The translations under genes and the position numbers were made by a program. Below are positions 56,601 through 64,000 of a stretch of DNA of 64,000 nucleotides, piece by piece. The notes under the pieces were generated by a model. That model searched no databases, was not told the DNA's origin, and was given only the letters and a program-made list of their open reading frames with translations. This stretch comes from Muribaculaceae bacterium Isolate-110 (HZI). GTDB taxonomy: Bacteria; Bacteroidota; Bacteroidia; Bacteroidales; Muribaculaceae. The stretch lies in contig RIBL01000002.1 in assembly GCA_003762875.1 (NCBI GenBank), positions 186,001 to 250,000 of the forward strand. Reading direction: 5' to 3'. Position 1 is the first letter of the stretch, and each line of letters opens with the position of its first letter.

Positions 56601-56766
56601 TACACTCCATTCTGAAACCGCTGTGCGCTCCATACAGGGCACGGTTGTAACGGGCCGAACCGTTGACACACACAGCCGACCGGCCTTCAGGCTCATAATG
56701 GATGGCTGCCCCGGTCTGCATCGTCATGCAGCCCAGCACAGCAGCCAGACATAAGATTCTTAACAT
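53641..56766 (-). CDS. Exported six-hairpin-type glycosidase, DUF4450-like
   Basis: A 1041-residue secreted protein (signal MLRILCLAAVLGCMTMQTG). The N-terminal 270 residues are beta-rich (YEPEGRSAVCVNGSARYNRA, LPTMGGHLEFSLPEGDC). The middle is an (alpha/alpha)6 barrel as in six-hairpin glycosidases (YCGDALGWHDRALTHFDTYA, MVYADAMLRHFMHTGDTVSM, LSWEKLNFDPDGDHLYDAYC). The C-terminus is beta-sandwich. The overall pattern matches proteins annotated DUF4450 in Bacteroides pectin loci; that name is from memory and needs a search. The operon context suggests action on a rhamnogalacturonan side chain. Asp/Glu in the DGDHLYDAYCCIWASDALYY segment are candidates for catalysis. Confidence 0.75.
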   Translation of the reverse strand: MLRILCLAAVLGCMTMQTGAAIHYEPEGRSAVCVNGSARYNRALYGAHSGFRMECSDTPVFGIYLPTMGGHLEFSLPEGDCRAVYTPGRMDYTQGGVEIEAQVLRSTDAALWRITNTTGRTVDVPVTFGGVSGRKFYREGDLGVDAPDCFDLKPEYCDGNILSIKGDRLSVEYGKKERKTVCLVIPASKSVITSDNIYKGEITLRPGKSCIVAYFPSDKHSDESLDLLMARAERERAELASSLEISTPDPWLNPVGGALAVAADGIWSGNAWLHGSIGWRTPHLGWRGAYCGDALGWHDRALTHFDTYADNQITDIPASFTHPRQDKSQNMARAEKKWGTPMYSNGYICRRPGKKTEMSHYDMNMVYADAMLRHFMHTGDTVSMRRLFPVLKRHLSWEKLNFDPDGDHLYDAYCCIWASDALYYSGGAVTHSSAYNYFANLMAARVARAIGEDAAPYEAEAAAIYAAIDSTLWMSDKGCWAEYRDLGGHERLHPYPAVWTVYHAIDSRVGDEFKRYAATRYVDREIPRLPVNGSDSLYTISTTNWKPYSWSINNVAIAEVMHTALAYWQAGRPDDAYRLMKGVVIDNMYTGASPLNFGQISSYDAARGECYRDFADPIGVWSRAVTEGLYGLSPDMLARQRSLSIRPGFPSSWAHASFAMADVAYSFSREGDVDTYIIEPRNYADAKVTLTVPALGLSGVTVNGNPARWEVTENSIGEPRVTVTLPVGGDKKSVRIHRSASRTAVPTGAVRREGPVCFTEMASGLLRWWQPADNGLASADNSAISQAIARTGDFEVVEPAKCEPLDLTSLYNASVSDIFGNEYLSPRPEVTTLQIPVQGIGEWCHPKLTAVVDDYNLRQLSQQGNGRVNLLDIPFAMPAEGHNVLFTTLWDNYPTSAVIPLNGNASHLYMLMAGSTNHMQWGMENARLTVRYADGSSDTVPLVNPVNWAPIEQDFYTDRYAFAQPAGASLPYRVHLRSGEVSRNLGEKLHLKGPYDRNIPGGAGILLDIPVDPAKTLDRLEFETISHDVVAGIMSVSLQRP

Positions 56767-56818
56767 TATTTGCTGCCTTATGATATTTTTTACTGATATT
56801 GTCGTGACTTATGCATAA

Positions 56819-58915
56819 TTACGGCATAGGCTTGATGCCTTCCCAGCGCACATCCCATGTGCCGTCCTTGGGGAAACCGGGGTTCTTGACCTTGCATCCG
56901 TCCCAGCCGGCTGTCATGAGGGCGATGGTGGTCAGCAGACCACCGTTGCCGGGAAGATAGCAGCGCAGACGGTTGTCCTGGAAGTTGTGGCCATTGGGCA
57001 GATAGGTGTTGGTGCGCTTGTCCATGAGCAGGGCGTTGACCGCCTTCTCGGGCTCGCCGAGTCGGGTGGCACACATAGCCGTGGTCGGATAGTCCCAACC
57101 CCAGGTCTTGTCCCAGTTCCAATTGTCATAAATCCAGTCGAAGGTAGAGTTCATGGTATCAAATTCGAGCAGATGAGACTCGGGCAGGATACCGAGTGCG
57201 CCGAGCACAGCCATGTGGTCGGAGGTGAAACGGATGTCCTCATAAGTCTGCGGAGCAGTCTCGGCGGCAAGATAGAGCGAGTCTTTGGCTGCAAGACGAG
57301 AGAGCGATGCGGCTATCTCGTCCCACTTCTGATTGCGGGGCAGACCACGACGCTCGCGCCATTTGTTGGCTGTGAGCAGGCCAAAATGCCAGTAGGACAA
57401 TTCAAAAGGCGGATTGACGGTCTCGGCCGCACGCAGAGTCTCCTGCGCGGGAATCACACCCTTGAGAGTATAACGGTTGTTGTCCGCATCATATGTTGCA
57501 AACGATTCCATGAAACGGGCGGTCTCCTCTACCTGTCCGGCATACTTCTCTATGACACCGGCCCCGGGATTGGCGCGGTGAAGGAGTTCGGCAAGATATA
57601 TGAGGTGAGGCTGCTGCCATATGAGGAAAGAGCCAACCTTGGAGGGAGCCTCGATGCCCGAGGGATCGGTCATCTTCATCCAGCGTACACCTTCGAAGCC
57701 CTGACGGCGAGCTATCTCGCGGGCGATAGGCATGACGGTCTCATACCAGGGGAGAGTGCGGGCCAGAAGATTTTCATGACCGTAGAGCGCGAACTGGGCC
57801 TGATGCCACCATATCATCTCGAGATGGAATTTTCCAAACCAGGAGTTGTAAGTCAGACCTGTCTCCTGGGGAGGGGTCGAACCGGCACACTGTGTGGCAA
57901 GAAGATATTGTGACAACACGACTCTGCGCTCCAGCTCAGCGGCACGGGGATCGGTGCATTTGCTGAAATCGACCACTCCGCCCGAACGCCAGAAATAATC
58001 CCAATAACGAGTGGATTCCTTTCTCACATCGGCGGCAACAGTCACACCGGCTGCCGACTCGGCTGGAGTAAACTCGGCAGTGAAGCTCCAGGTATCAGAA
58101 GAGGGACGAAGCACCCACTCGTTGCGGCCTTTGACCTCAGGAGTGACATTACCGGTCCATGATACATTTATATAATAGGAAGTGTCGTCGAGAGTGTGAC
58201 GCAGAAGCGCGCTGTTGGAGCCGGAACGCACCACCTCGGTGATGTGCAGCGAGTCGCGGGTCCAGTCACAGGCATCATCGGCATGCGCGCCTGTCGGATA
58301 AGGCATACGGAACACCACCGGGAGATGAGCGGCAGATGTAATCTCAGCCGAAATCATGTCGCGGTCGGGATGACAGGCAGTCATGACCTTTACGGGACGA
58401 CTGTCGACCTTGAAGTCGGAGGTAACTGTGCCCGACCACATGTCGAGAGTCTGATCAATATTGGAAATCTGCGATTTCTTCACTCCGTCAAAACCAATGA
58501 TGCCCAGATGCAGACGATGAGGATTGACACGATACCAGTCAGAAGCACTCTTGCCGCGCTCAGGCTCCTTGAGCTGAGTCGAATACAGCTCAGGGTGGCC
58601 ATGGCCGAAGTCATATGATTTCAAAGTCTCCTCATGACGCAAATTGTCGGGATTGGGGAAAGAATGCCATCCCCACTGGCTCTGAGTGCCGAGGGGTACA
58701 CCATTGCGATATAGTTCGGGAAAAGTCTGGAGGCCTGTCACATCGACCGTATAAGCAAACTCGCCGTTGCCGACTGTAAGCGATGCAAGAGTATCGACAG
58801 TCACCACGTGAGGGTTGTTACGCTTCACAAGGGCCTCACGGTTGATTGTGTCGGAAAAAGCACTGATTGAAGAGCACAAGATTATGGCTCCAAGAATCAT
58901 TGAAGTTTTTTGCAT
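56819..58915 (-). CDS. Exported six-hairpin glycosidase-like protein, family not recognised
   Basis: A 698-residue secreted protein (signal MQKTSMILGAIILCSSISAF), the first gene of the operon. The N-terminal beta-sandwich (LASLTVGNGEFAYTVDVTGL, WGWHSFPNPDNLRHEETLKS) and the C-terminal helical barrel (PPQETGLTYNSWFGKFHLEM, GFEGVRWMKMTDPSGIEAPS, WDKTWGWDYPTTAMCATRLG) follow the layout of GH65/GH95-type six-hairpin enzymes. WWHQAQFALYGHENLLAR and DKTWGWDYP contain acidic or aromatic residues suitable for a sugar site. I do not recognise a numbered GH family with confidence. Co-transcription with GH106 and GH105 points to pectic or rhamnose-containing substrates. Confidence 0.72.
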   Translation of the reverse strand: MQKTSMILGAIILCSSISAFSDTINREALVKRNNPHVVTVDTLASLTVGNGEFAYTVDVTGLQTFPELYRNGVPLGTQSQWGWHSFPNPDNLRHEETLKSYDFGHGHPELYSTQLKEPERGKSASDWYRVNPHRLHLGIIGFDGVKKSQISNIDQTLDMWSGTVTSDFKVDSRPVKVMTACHPDRDMISAEITSAAHLPVVFRMPYPTGAHADDACDWTRDSLHITEVVRSGSNSALLRHTLDDTSYYINVSWTGNVTPEVKGRNEWVLRPSSDTWSFTAEFTPAESAAGVTVAADVRKESTRYWDYFWRSGGVVDFSKCTDPRAAELERRVVLSQYLLATQCAGSTPPQETGLTYNSWFGKFHLEMIWWHQAQFALYGHENLLARTLPWYETVMPIAREIARRQGFEGVRWMKMTDPSGIEAPSKVGSFLIWQQPHLIYLAELLHRANPGAGVIEKYAGQVEETARFMESFATYDADNNRYTLKGVIPAQETLRAAETVNPPFELSYWHFGLLTANKWRERRGLPRNQKWDEIAASLSRLAAKDSLYLAAETAPQTYEDIRFTSDHMAVLGALGILPESHLLEFDTMNSTFDWIYDNWNWDKTWGWDYPTTAMCATRLGEPEKAVNALLMDKRTNTYLPNGHNFQDNRLRCYLPGNGGLLTTIALMTAGWDGCKVKNPGFPKDGTWDVRWEGIKPMP

Positions 58916-58945
58916 GTGTTATTTCTGATTTAAGGAATATTTGTG

Positions 58946-58953
58946 CAAAATTA
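58946..58953 (-). promoter_or_regulatory. Candidate proximal -7 element of the glycosidase operon
   Basis: On the minus strand TAATTTTG followed by C, 31 bases before the first gene. No good -33 is seen. It lies downstream of the putative leader terminator. Confidence 0.42.
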
Positions 58954-58994
58954 CAAAAAATATCGCATATTACGGTCATATCGGACAATATAAA

Positions 58995-59028
58995 TAAAAA
59001 ACAGGGCATCTCTCTCGAGCGACCCTGT
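58995..59028 (-). terminator. Putative leader terminator upstream of the glycosidase operon
   Basis: Short stem ACAGGG with CCCTGT; on the minus strand it is followed by a T-run (TGTTTTTTATTTATA). It could end a transcript entering from the 59029-59830 region, or serve as an attenuator. The stem is only 6 bp, so confidence is limited. Confidence 0.4.
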
Positions 59029-59329
59029 CTGTAGAATTTTCCTATGTACCTTATAATTTAACCTATCATCTTCTATATATTCCTATGAAATAGAAAGAAA
59101 TCTAACTGATTAAAATTTTACACGCCTCAAAATTAACCAAAAATGCAATATATCGTCAGATATAAATGTAATTTACAATATATATCTTAGTTAAACCATA
59201 TGTATTATGCTTATTTTAAGCATAATACACAACAGCATTACTAATATAAATCAAAGTAAAAATATAAATATACAAATCAACTTTATTTCAAATAACGCAT
59301 ACTAAATGTTATATAGATTTGTGTATTTA

Positions 59330-59443
59330 CTACAATAACCATCGGTAGCAGAGACCATTATTCGTGTCAATCAGAAATCGGGATGCATTATTGATCAATC
59401 CCGCCTGACATACACGTCCGCAGGACTCCTCATGTCGCACCAT
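59330..59443 (-). CDS. Possible 37-residue short ORF in the leader region
   Basis: Reads MVRHEESCGRVCQAG, then LINNASRFLIDTNNG and a short tail LCYRWLL. It coincides with the only GC-richer block in an AT-rich 800-base region, so the block is under different constraint or of different origin. It may be a leader peptide, part of a dispersed repeat, or just a non-coding RNA element. I recognise no family. Confidence 0.22.
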   Translation of the reverse strand: MVRHEESCGRVCQAGLINNASRFLIDTNNGLCYRWLL

Positions 59444-59670
59444 TTTAGATGGTATGCTATATATAATGACAAAAAAAGAGCTACCATCATCTCGAGGGCG
59501 GCTCCTGACAGAATCTAACGTTGTGAAAATTCTTAAACCTAACGAAAAACTAATCTATTACCTTATCGTTGTCTTTCTTACCTTAAAATCACCTATCAGA
59601 TAGCGATACAATCTCTAAATCTATCTAAAAATGGTGTATGAATATTATCTCTTGTTCTTTATTTATAACG

Positions 59671-59678
59671 CAAAGTTA
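59671..59678 (-). promoter_or_regulatory. Strong -7 element pointing into the leader region
   Basis: On the minus strand TAACTTTG followed by CG, within 20 bases of a GC-rich patch. It would start a transcript about 750 bases upstream of the glycosidase operon. Confidence 0.45.
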
Positions 59679-59832
59679 AGGGGTTATTTCGGCCGAAACA
59701 ACCCCTTGCAATTCGCATCAAATAAAATCTAAGGATTTATAAAAGCTTATCATATGATATATAATAAGTTACAAACAAACGTAGCATAACAAAATATAAA
59801 TACTTATCAAAACCATACACAATGTCATAGAC

Positions 59833-61410
59833 TTATACAGCACCTATTTTACGTGCATCTTCCTCAAAAGTGGTGCGATTGATGGCACGGGTACGGAGCT
59901 TGTTGCGATAGGTGTAGATAGTGTTGGTCGATATGCCGAGGAAGCGCGCTATTATGGAGGCGTCCTCGATGCCGAGGCGGCTGAGTGCAAGCACTCGCAA
60001 CTCGGTGGTCAGCACCTTGGGCGAAGGGGTGACTATCTGCTTGTCGGGCTGGAGTAGTTTGTTGACATCGGCTATATAATCGGGAAAAATATGAAGCAGC
60101 GCATCGTCAAAGACATCGTAGAACTTGTGACGCTGTTCCTCGATAATCCTGCCCGACTTGATGTAGGCAAGCAGTTCTTCGGTCTGGCCGGCAGTAATCT
60201 TACGTTTACTCATGCGGTTGTAATCCTCCAGACTCTCGATATAGCTCGAACAAAGGTTCATAAACTCGGCTATATATGTATCCTTGGCCAGATTGGCGCG
60301 TGCCAGACGCGACTCCACCCTGCGCAGATGTTTCACCTCGCGACGCTTGTTGGCTATCATCTTGGCCACGACAAGCAGGAGCACGACAAGCACCACGACG
60401 AGCCCCACAAGCAATGACACCCGCTGGTGTTTCTCCCGGTTCTGGGCGTTGGACACATCCATGAAAGCCTCGTTAAGACGAGTGAGATTAAACTTCATAT
60501 CGGCCTTTACGGCATTTTCCAACGACACGGTGAGATAGTTATAGGCACGTGTGGTGTCACCGAGACGGTAAAGCAGCTCACCAAGACGCAAGAGTGCCAC
60601 TTCATCAAGATTAGCCAGCTTTGTGTCATACATGGCACCCATAGCATAGTTGCGTATAGCTTCCTCATTGTTTCCGCCCAACATATGACATTCACCCAAA
60701 AGGGTATGAGAGACTTCCTTCATGCTCTCGTCGGCCGAAGGATTGTCGATGACCTTGCAGAGACTTATTATCATATCTGCATAGCGTCGGTCGGCAAATT
60801 TGCCCAACGCATCACAGAAATGATAGGTCGCAACTTCGGGAGAGAGATATGAAAGTTCCTTTTCGACACTTTCCTTACCACGTTTTATATAATAGTTGAG
60901 TTTGTTGTCCTCTTCCATATATAATGCACCCATGGTGTAACACACTACAAGCGACACGTAATGAAACCGCTGTTCGAGTCCGGGCCGGATACCATTGTCC
61001 TCTATGTGCTTCAGACCTGAAAGACAATAAAGTAACTGACCACGCTTGAAGTAGGTGAGCGAAAGCTCAATGATGAATTTCTGAGCATAGCACGAATCGC
61101 CCAGCTCGCGGCTCAGATCAAGCCCCAACTCCAACACGCTGACAGCCGTATCGGCCGACAATCCTGACCACAGACGTCCGCACTCATAATAAAGCGGTAG
61201 TTTATCGCTGTCGTCGGCCGACATGTCGATGAGCGACTTTACGGAATCGGCCTTTGCTTTGCGGAGATTGTAGTAGTATTCACGATTTTCGACTATGTCA
61301 TCAAGTTTTGACAGTAAAGCGCGGCTATCCAAGTCTTTATCGGCAGCCGAAACAGTGTGCCCCATCGCGCATACAAACACCAGGGCAAACAGAGAGAAAG
61401 CGGTTTTCAT
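59833..61410 (-). CDS. TPR-transmembrane-HTH regulator (DUF6377-type)
   Basis: A 525-residue membrane regulator typical of Bacteroidetes. I start at MKTAFSLFALVFVCAMGHTV, a signal peptide; an ATG 69 bases upstream is possible. Residues 30-310 are TPR-like helices in the periplasm (YYECGRLWSGLSADTAVSVL, LLRLGELLYRLGDTTRAYNY). A membrane helix (VSLLVGLVVVLVVLLLVVAK) and a coiled linker follow. The C-terminus is a LuxR-like helix-turn-helix (ELRVLALSRLGIEDASIIAR, FLGISTNTIYTYRNKLRTRA). The build matches proteins with the DUF6377 domain that sit beside polysaccharide loci. It lies directly upstream of the glycosidase operon and may control it. Confidence 0.85.
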   Translation of the reverse strand: MKTAFSLFALVFVCAMGHTVSAADKDLDSRALLSKLDDIVENREYYYNLRKAKADSVKSLIDMSADDSDKLPLYYECGRLWSGLSADTAVSVLELGLDLSRELGDSCYAQKFIIELSLTYFKRGQLLYCLSGLKHIEDNGIRPGLEQRFHYVSLVVCYTMGALYMEEDNKLNYYIKRGKESVEKELSYLSPEVATYHFCDALGKFADRRYADMIISLCKVIDNPSADESMKEVSHTLLGECHMLGGNNEEAIRNYAMGAMYDTKLANLDEVALLRLGELLYRLGDTTRAYNYLTVSLENAVKADMKFNLTRLNEAFMDVSNAQNREKHQRVSLLVGLVVVLVVLLLVVAKMIANKRREVKHLRRVESRLARANLAKDTYIAEFMNLCSSYIESLEDYNRMSKRKITAGQTEELLAYIKSGRIIEEQRHKFYDVFDDALLHIFPDYIADVNKLLQPDKQIVTPSPKVLTTELRVLALSRLGIEDASIIARFLGISTNTIYTYRNKLRTRAINRTTFEEDARKIGAV

Positions 61411-61543
61411 GTGAGGAAGAGATTGACGTGTAAATGGTTTGAGAGAGATGAAGGACAGGTTACTAAAAAAATGATGCATTTTGAGATTACTGACTTACGT
61501 TAAGCTAAACTTTTTTAATGTACTATTTTTTCGCTCTGTTCGG

Positions 61544-61551
61544 CAAATTTA
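61544..61551 (-). promoter_or_regulatory. -7 element of the TPR/HTH regulator
   Basis: On the minus strand TAAATTTG followed by C, about 134 bases before the chosen start and 65 before the alternative start. Confidence 0.45.
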
Positions 61552-61555
61552 GCAA

Positions 61556-61594
61556 TAAAAAACGGTCTCCGAAAATATTTTGGAAACCGTTTTA
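61556..61594 (-). terminator. Terminator of the alpha-2-macroglobulin-like gene
   Basis: Stem AAAACGGT with ACCGTTTT plus three further inner pairs; a T-run follows on the minus strand. It lies about 50 bases past the stop. Confidence 0.75.
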
Positions 61595-61645
61595 TGTTAA
61601 ATTAAATTAACCTATCGGGTCACTACAGCCCGACAGTTTAACAGT

Positions 61646-64000
61646 TTATTCGTCAGCTATTACTGCATGACCTGACGAGCCGGCTGAATAGCGTGGGGCA
61701 TACTGGCTCTGCACAGAGGCTATACCGGAAGTATATGAACCGGCATTATTGACCCACACGTCATATGAGAGCACATATGTACCCTTGGGCAGACGGTCGA
61801 TAAATATACGTGTCGACGAGTCGCGGTTCTCGCGATAGAAACGCAAGCCCTCGGCATATATCGGAGCCGGGAGCTGGTCGACAGGCTCCAGACATGCGGG
61901 ACGGTCGTCAATAATGGCCACATAGTCCATATCGGCATCGACTTTGAGAGTGAGGCGGACTGTGACACGCTCGCCTACTTTCATGGAGTCGGGTATAGAT
62001 TTCTCGATTGACATTTCTGGGCAGGAGTAGGCCCTGAAATCGTTCATATCGCTCTCATAACGGCAATACACGGCACCCCAGGCGGGTGAGTCAGACGACT
62101 TGCGGACAGTCAACTCTTTGCCTGAGACGTCCTTGGCAGAAAGCGAAACCTCAAGCTCACCTGTCAGACGCTCATAGCTCTCAGGACGTATGCGTTTACC
62201 ACCAATCTTCAACTCAGTCCCTTTGGCTTCAGCGATCCAGCGGCCGGATGTGGCGAGCACAGCCGCCACCACATCGGTAGCCGTGAAGGAGGAACCCCAG
62301 TTCTGCGCCCCCTTCTGAATGATGAGCCACTGCCGCAGCAGGTCGATGTCGGCACAACCAGGCTCAATCATATGGAATGTCTCAAGGATGAGTGCCGTGA
62401 TGCCGAGTTTATCCATAGGCCCGTACCAGACGTTATCAAGCGAAGGGAAATACATGCCCTTGCCGGGACTTGTGACTCCAAACTGGCGTATGGACTCAAG
62501 GATACGTCCGGCCACAGCGCGATAATTGTGACGATAGAGCACTTGCGCATCAACAGCCTTGACCGCGAGAGAAGCAGACTTCCATCCGGAAAGAATCTTC
62601 TGCGTGACTGCGTTGACTATCCGGCTGTCGGGTGCGCCGTATGAGGCATTGGCAAACATATCGTGAAGATATACATAGGACGTATAGTCACTGTCGGGAT
62701 ATTTGCGGAAATCTTTCAGTGTCATCCTCGTGTCGTGCTCAAGTGCGCTTTGAAGCATGTTTTTAAGCGCACCGTTATCGGGCATAAATCCGAGCTGCAC
62801 GAGACGACCCATGTGGACGAGCACTCTGCGTGTGGCCCATTCGGAATAGTCGGGATAGCCGGCACACCAGCTCCATCCACCCTCCTTGCATGAGAGCCGC
62901 GAGAGCAGAGCGATGTTGTCTCTGATAGTCTTGTCGATGGTCTTGCGGTCAAAGAGCAGTGACAGACGCGTCATGCGCTCGGTGTCGTTGCGGGCATCAA
63001 GCATCCACGGAGTGGCATTGAGCAGCACAGTCTTCAACTCATCGTTGCGCTCAAGCATGGAGGTGAGCATCCCGGAAGAGCCGTCTCCCCCACTCCACTC
63101 TTTCAGGGCCTCGGCTATAGCCGGATTGTCGCGCAACAGGCCCGCGGCCACAGCAGCCGAGAATATGGCTCGAGAAGCGTCAGGAGCCGTAGACGACTCG
63201 TTCTGAAGCAATCCCGGAAGAGCCGTGACCACATACCACACGGGGTTTTCACAGAATTGAAGTGTGACATGGCCGTCGGAAGGCATCGAAGGCATCGAGG
63301 CCTTATATTCGCTCTGCGAGGGGTCGAGATAGAACGGTATGGTCTCGATGACCGGTGTCACTGACTGAAGCACTGGGATAAGAGCCTGCTCGCCGTCGGC
63401 AAACGCTGATGTGGACGACTTGACACGATAACCCACCATAGTCATGCCCGACGGCACTGTCAGGGTGGTCTCCACGACCGCACTGCCTTGCGGAGCGATG
63501 GTGTCGGGACGATGGAGCGTCAGGATGGTGCTGCCGTCGGTGGGGTTGAATATCTCGACATCTGTCATCACATGCTGCACTTCGGCGGTGGCGTTCATGA
63601 CCGAAGCCCTGATCACAGCGACATCGCCCGTGCGCAGGAAGCGGGGAAGATTAGGCTGCACCATAATATCCTTGGAGGCCACGACATCGCGTGAGAAATT
63701 GGCCGAGAGGAGTGAGTCGGTAAACGCGAGCGCGCGGAATCCCCAGGTGGTGTTGGCATCGGGCAGGGTAAATTTCAGTTCGAGACGTCCTTCGCTGTCT
63801 GTGACAAGCGAGGGGCGGAAGAATGCGAGCGGCACATTTGAATCACGATATGTAAAGGCAGGAGCATTCTCACGGGCGGCACCTCCTTCGGAATCCGCCT
63901 CCGGCATCGCCTCAGCAGCAGCCTCTTCCACGGTAATCACCTCCTTGTGCTCACGTACCGCTCCAGTGAGCACTGCGGCATCGCCCATGTCGGCAACCAT
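61646..64000 (-). CDS. Alpha-2-macroglobulin-family protein, C-terminal part (cut by window edge)
   Basis: The last 784 codons of a large envelope protein; the N-terminus lies beyond the right edge, so the methionine at the edge is not the true start. The A2M domain is plain: VTDSEGRLELKFTLPDANTT, WGFRALAFTDSLL, VQPNLPRFLRTGDVAVIRAS. The helical thioester-type domain follows (ENPVWYVVTALPGLLQNESS, GGWSWCAGYPDYSEWATRRV), and the receptor-type end has MSIEKSIPDSMKVGERVTVR. The CxEQ thioester motif of trapping macroglobulins is absent, as in the Bacteroidetes MG2-type group. The likely job is envelope protection or protein-protein binding, not covalent protease capture. Confidence 0.9.
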   Translation of the reverse strand: MVADMGDAAVLTGAVREHKEVITVEEAAAEAMPEADSEGGAARENAPAFTYRDSNVPLAFFRPSLVTDSEGRLELKFTLPDANTTWGFRALAFTDSLLSANFSRDVVASKDIMVQPNLPRFLRTGDVAVIRASVMNATAEVQHVMTDVEIFNPTDGSTILTLHRPDTIAPQGSAVVETTLTVPSGMTMVGYRVKSSTSAFADGEQALIPVLQSVTPVIETIPFYLDPSQSEYKASMPSMPSDGHVTLQFCENPVWYVVTALPGLLQNESSTAPDASRAIFSAAVAAGLLRDNPAIAEALKEWSGGDGSSGMLTSMLERNDELKTVLLNATPWMLDARNDTERMTRLSLLFDRKTIDKTIRDNIALLSRLSCKEGGWSWCAGYPDYSEWATRRVLVHMGRLVQLGFMPDNGALKNMLQSALEHDTRMTLKDFRKYPDSDYTSYVYLHDMFANASYGAPDSRIVNAVTQKILSGWKSASLAVKAVDAQVLYRHNYRAVAGRILESIRQFGVTSPGKGMYFPSLDNVWYGPMDKLGITALILETFHMIEPGCADIDLLRQWLIIQKGAQNWGSSFTATDVVAAVLATSGRWIAEAKGTELKIGGKRIRPESYERLTGELEVSLSAKDVSGKELTVRKSSDSPAWGAVYCRYESDMNDFRAYSCPEMSIEKSIPDSMKVGERVTVRLTLKVDADMDYVAIIDDRPACLEPVDQLPAPIYAEGLRFYRENRDSSTRIFIDRLPKGTYVLSYDVWVNNAGSYTSGIASVQSQYAPRYSAGSSGHAVIADE

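Larger units (their letters stand above)
59029..59832. other. Long AT-rich leader/intergenic region
   Basis: About 800 bases between the glycosidase operon and the regulator gene. It is mostly very AT-rich. It holds a GC-richer block at about 59341-59450 with a short open frame, and a strong minus-strand -7 element at 59671-59678. No long gene is present. Confidence 0.55.

Overview
The window looks like a chromosomal segment of a gut Bacteroidales bacterium, and Muribaculaceae is a reasonable guess from the GC-rich coding DNA. The evidence is SusC/SusD pairs, TPR-type membrane regulators, Bacteroidetes -33/-7 promoters (TTTG, about 20 bases, TAnnTTTG), a class III fructose-1,6-bisphosphatase, a long PPi-type phosphofructokinase and no Shine-Dalgarno sites. 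The family assignment is inference. I see no integrase, transposase, rRNA or CRISPR array.

Layout. 1-8134 (minus): polysaccharide-utilisation operon GH43 lipoprotein - SusC - SusD - second SusC cut by the left edge, an order like tandem xylan (Xus) loci. 8200-9465: AT-rich island with a small exported protein, a possible 47-residue peptide and a 39-bp perfect inverted repeat. 9466-11444: lepA and a divergent tRNA-His. 11585-20879 (plus): a large AlbA_2(Schlafen)-WYL protein, a small membrane protein, a cysteine-less thioredoxin-like lipoprotein and a coupled TamB-like protein. 21187-27318 (minus): a decaying nutrient-uptake locus (TlpA-like lipoprotein, SusC, SusD, TPR-AraC regulator) with four separate lesions. 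27308-33046 (minus): PHP phosphatase, FloA, a TPR/beta-propeller protein and an NfnAB-like pair. 33278-36226 (minus): rluB-type pseudouridine synthase with a long repetitive N-terminus, and asnS.

37262-43442 holds unsaturated-uronate catabolism: kdgK, a GltD/NfnB-like flavoprotein, a kduI with a signal peptide, an orphan galactitol-PTS-IIC-like permease and kduD, interrupted by a frameshifted four-helix-bundle gene. 43615-48157: class III fbp, an outer-membrane barrel protein and pfp. 48762-49391: an NlpC/P60 hydrolase. 49826-58915 (minus): a four-gene exported glycosidase operon (six-hairpin protein, DUF4450-like protein, GH106-like rhamnosidase, GH105 unsaturated-uronyl hydrolase), preceded by a roughly 900-bp AT-rich leader, a TPR/HTH regulator of the DUF6377 type and the C-terminal part of an alpha-2-macroglobulin-like protein cut by the right edge.

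How the parts fit. The GH106/GH105 operon would release rhamnose and unsaturated galacturonate from rhamnogalacturonan. Unsaturated galacturonate opens to 5-keto-4-deoxyuronate, which KduI, KduD and KdgK convert to 2-keto-3-deoxy-6-phosphogluconate. Because KduI appears exported and lies next to an orphan permease, isomerisation may happen in the periplasm with the product imported. This is the most interesting functional hypothesis in the window. The other strong points are the AlbA_2-WYL fusion, the four-lesion decay of one uptake locus, and a dispersed family of long hairpin repeats.
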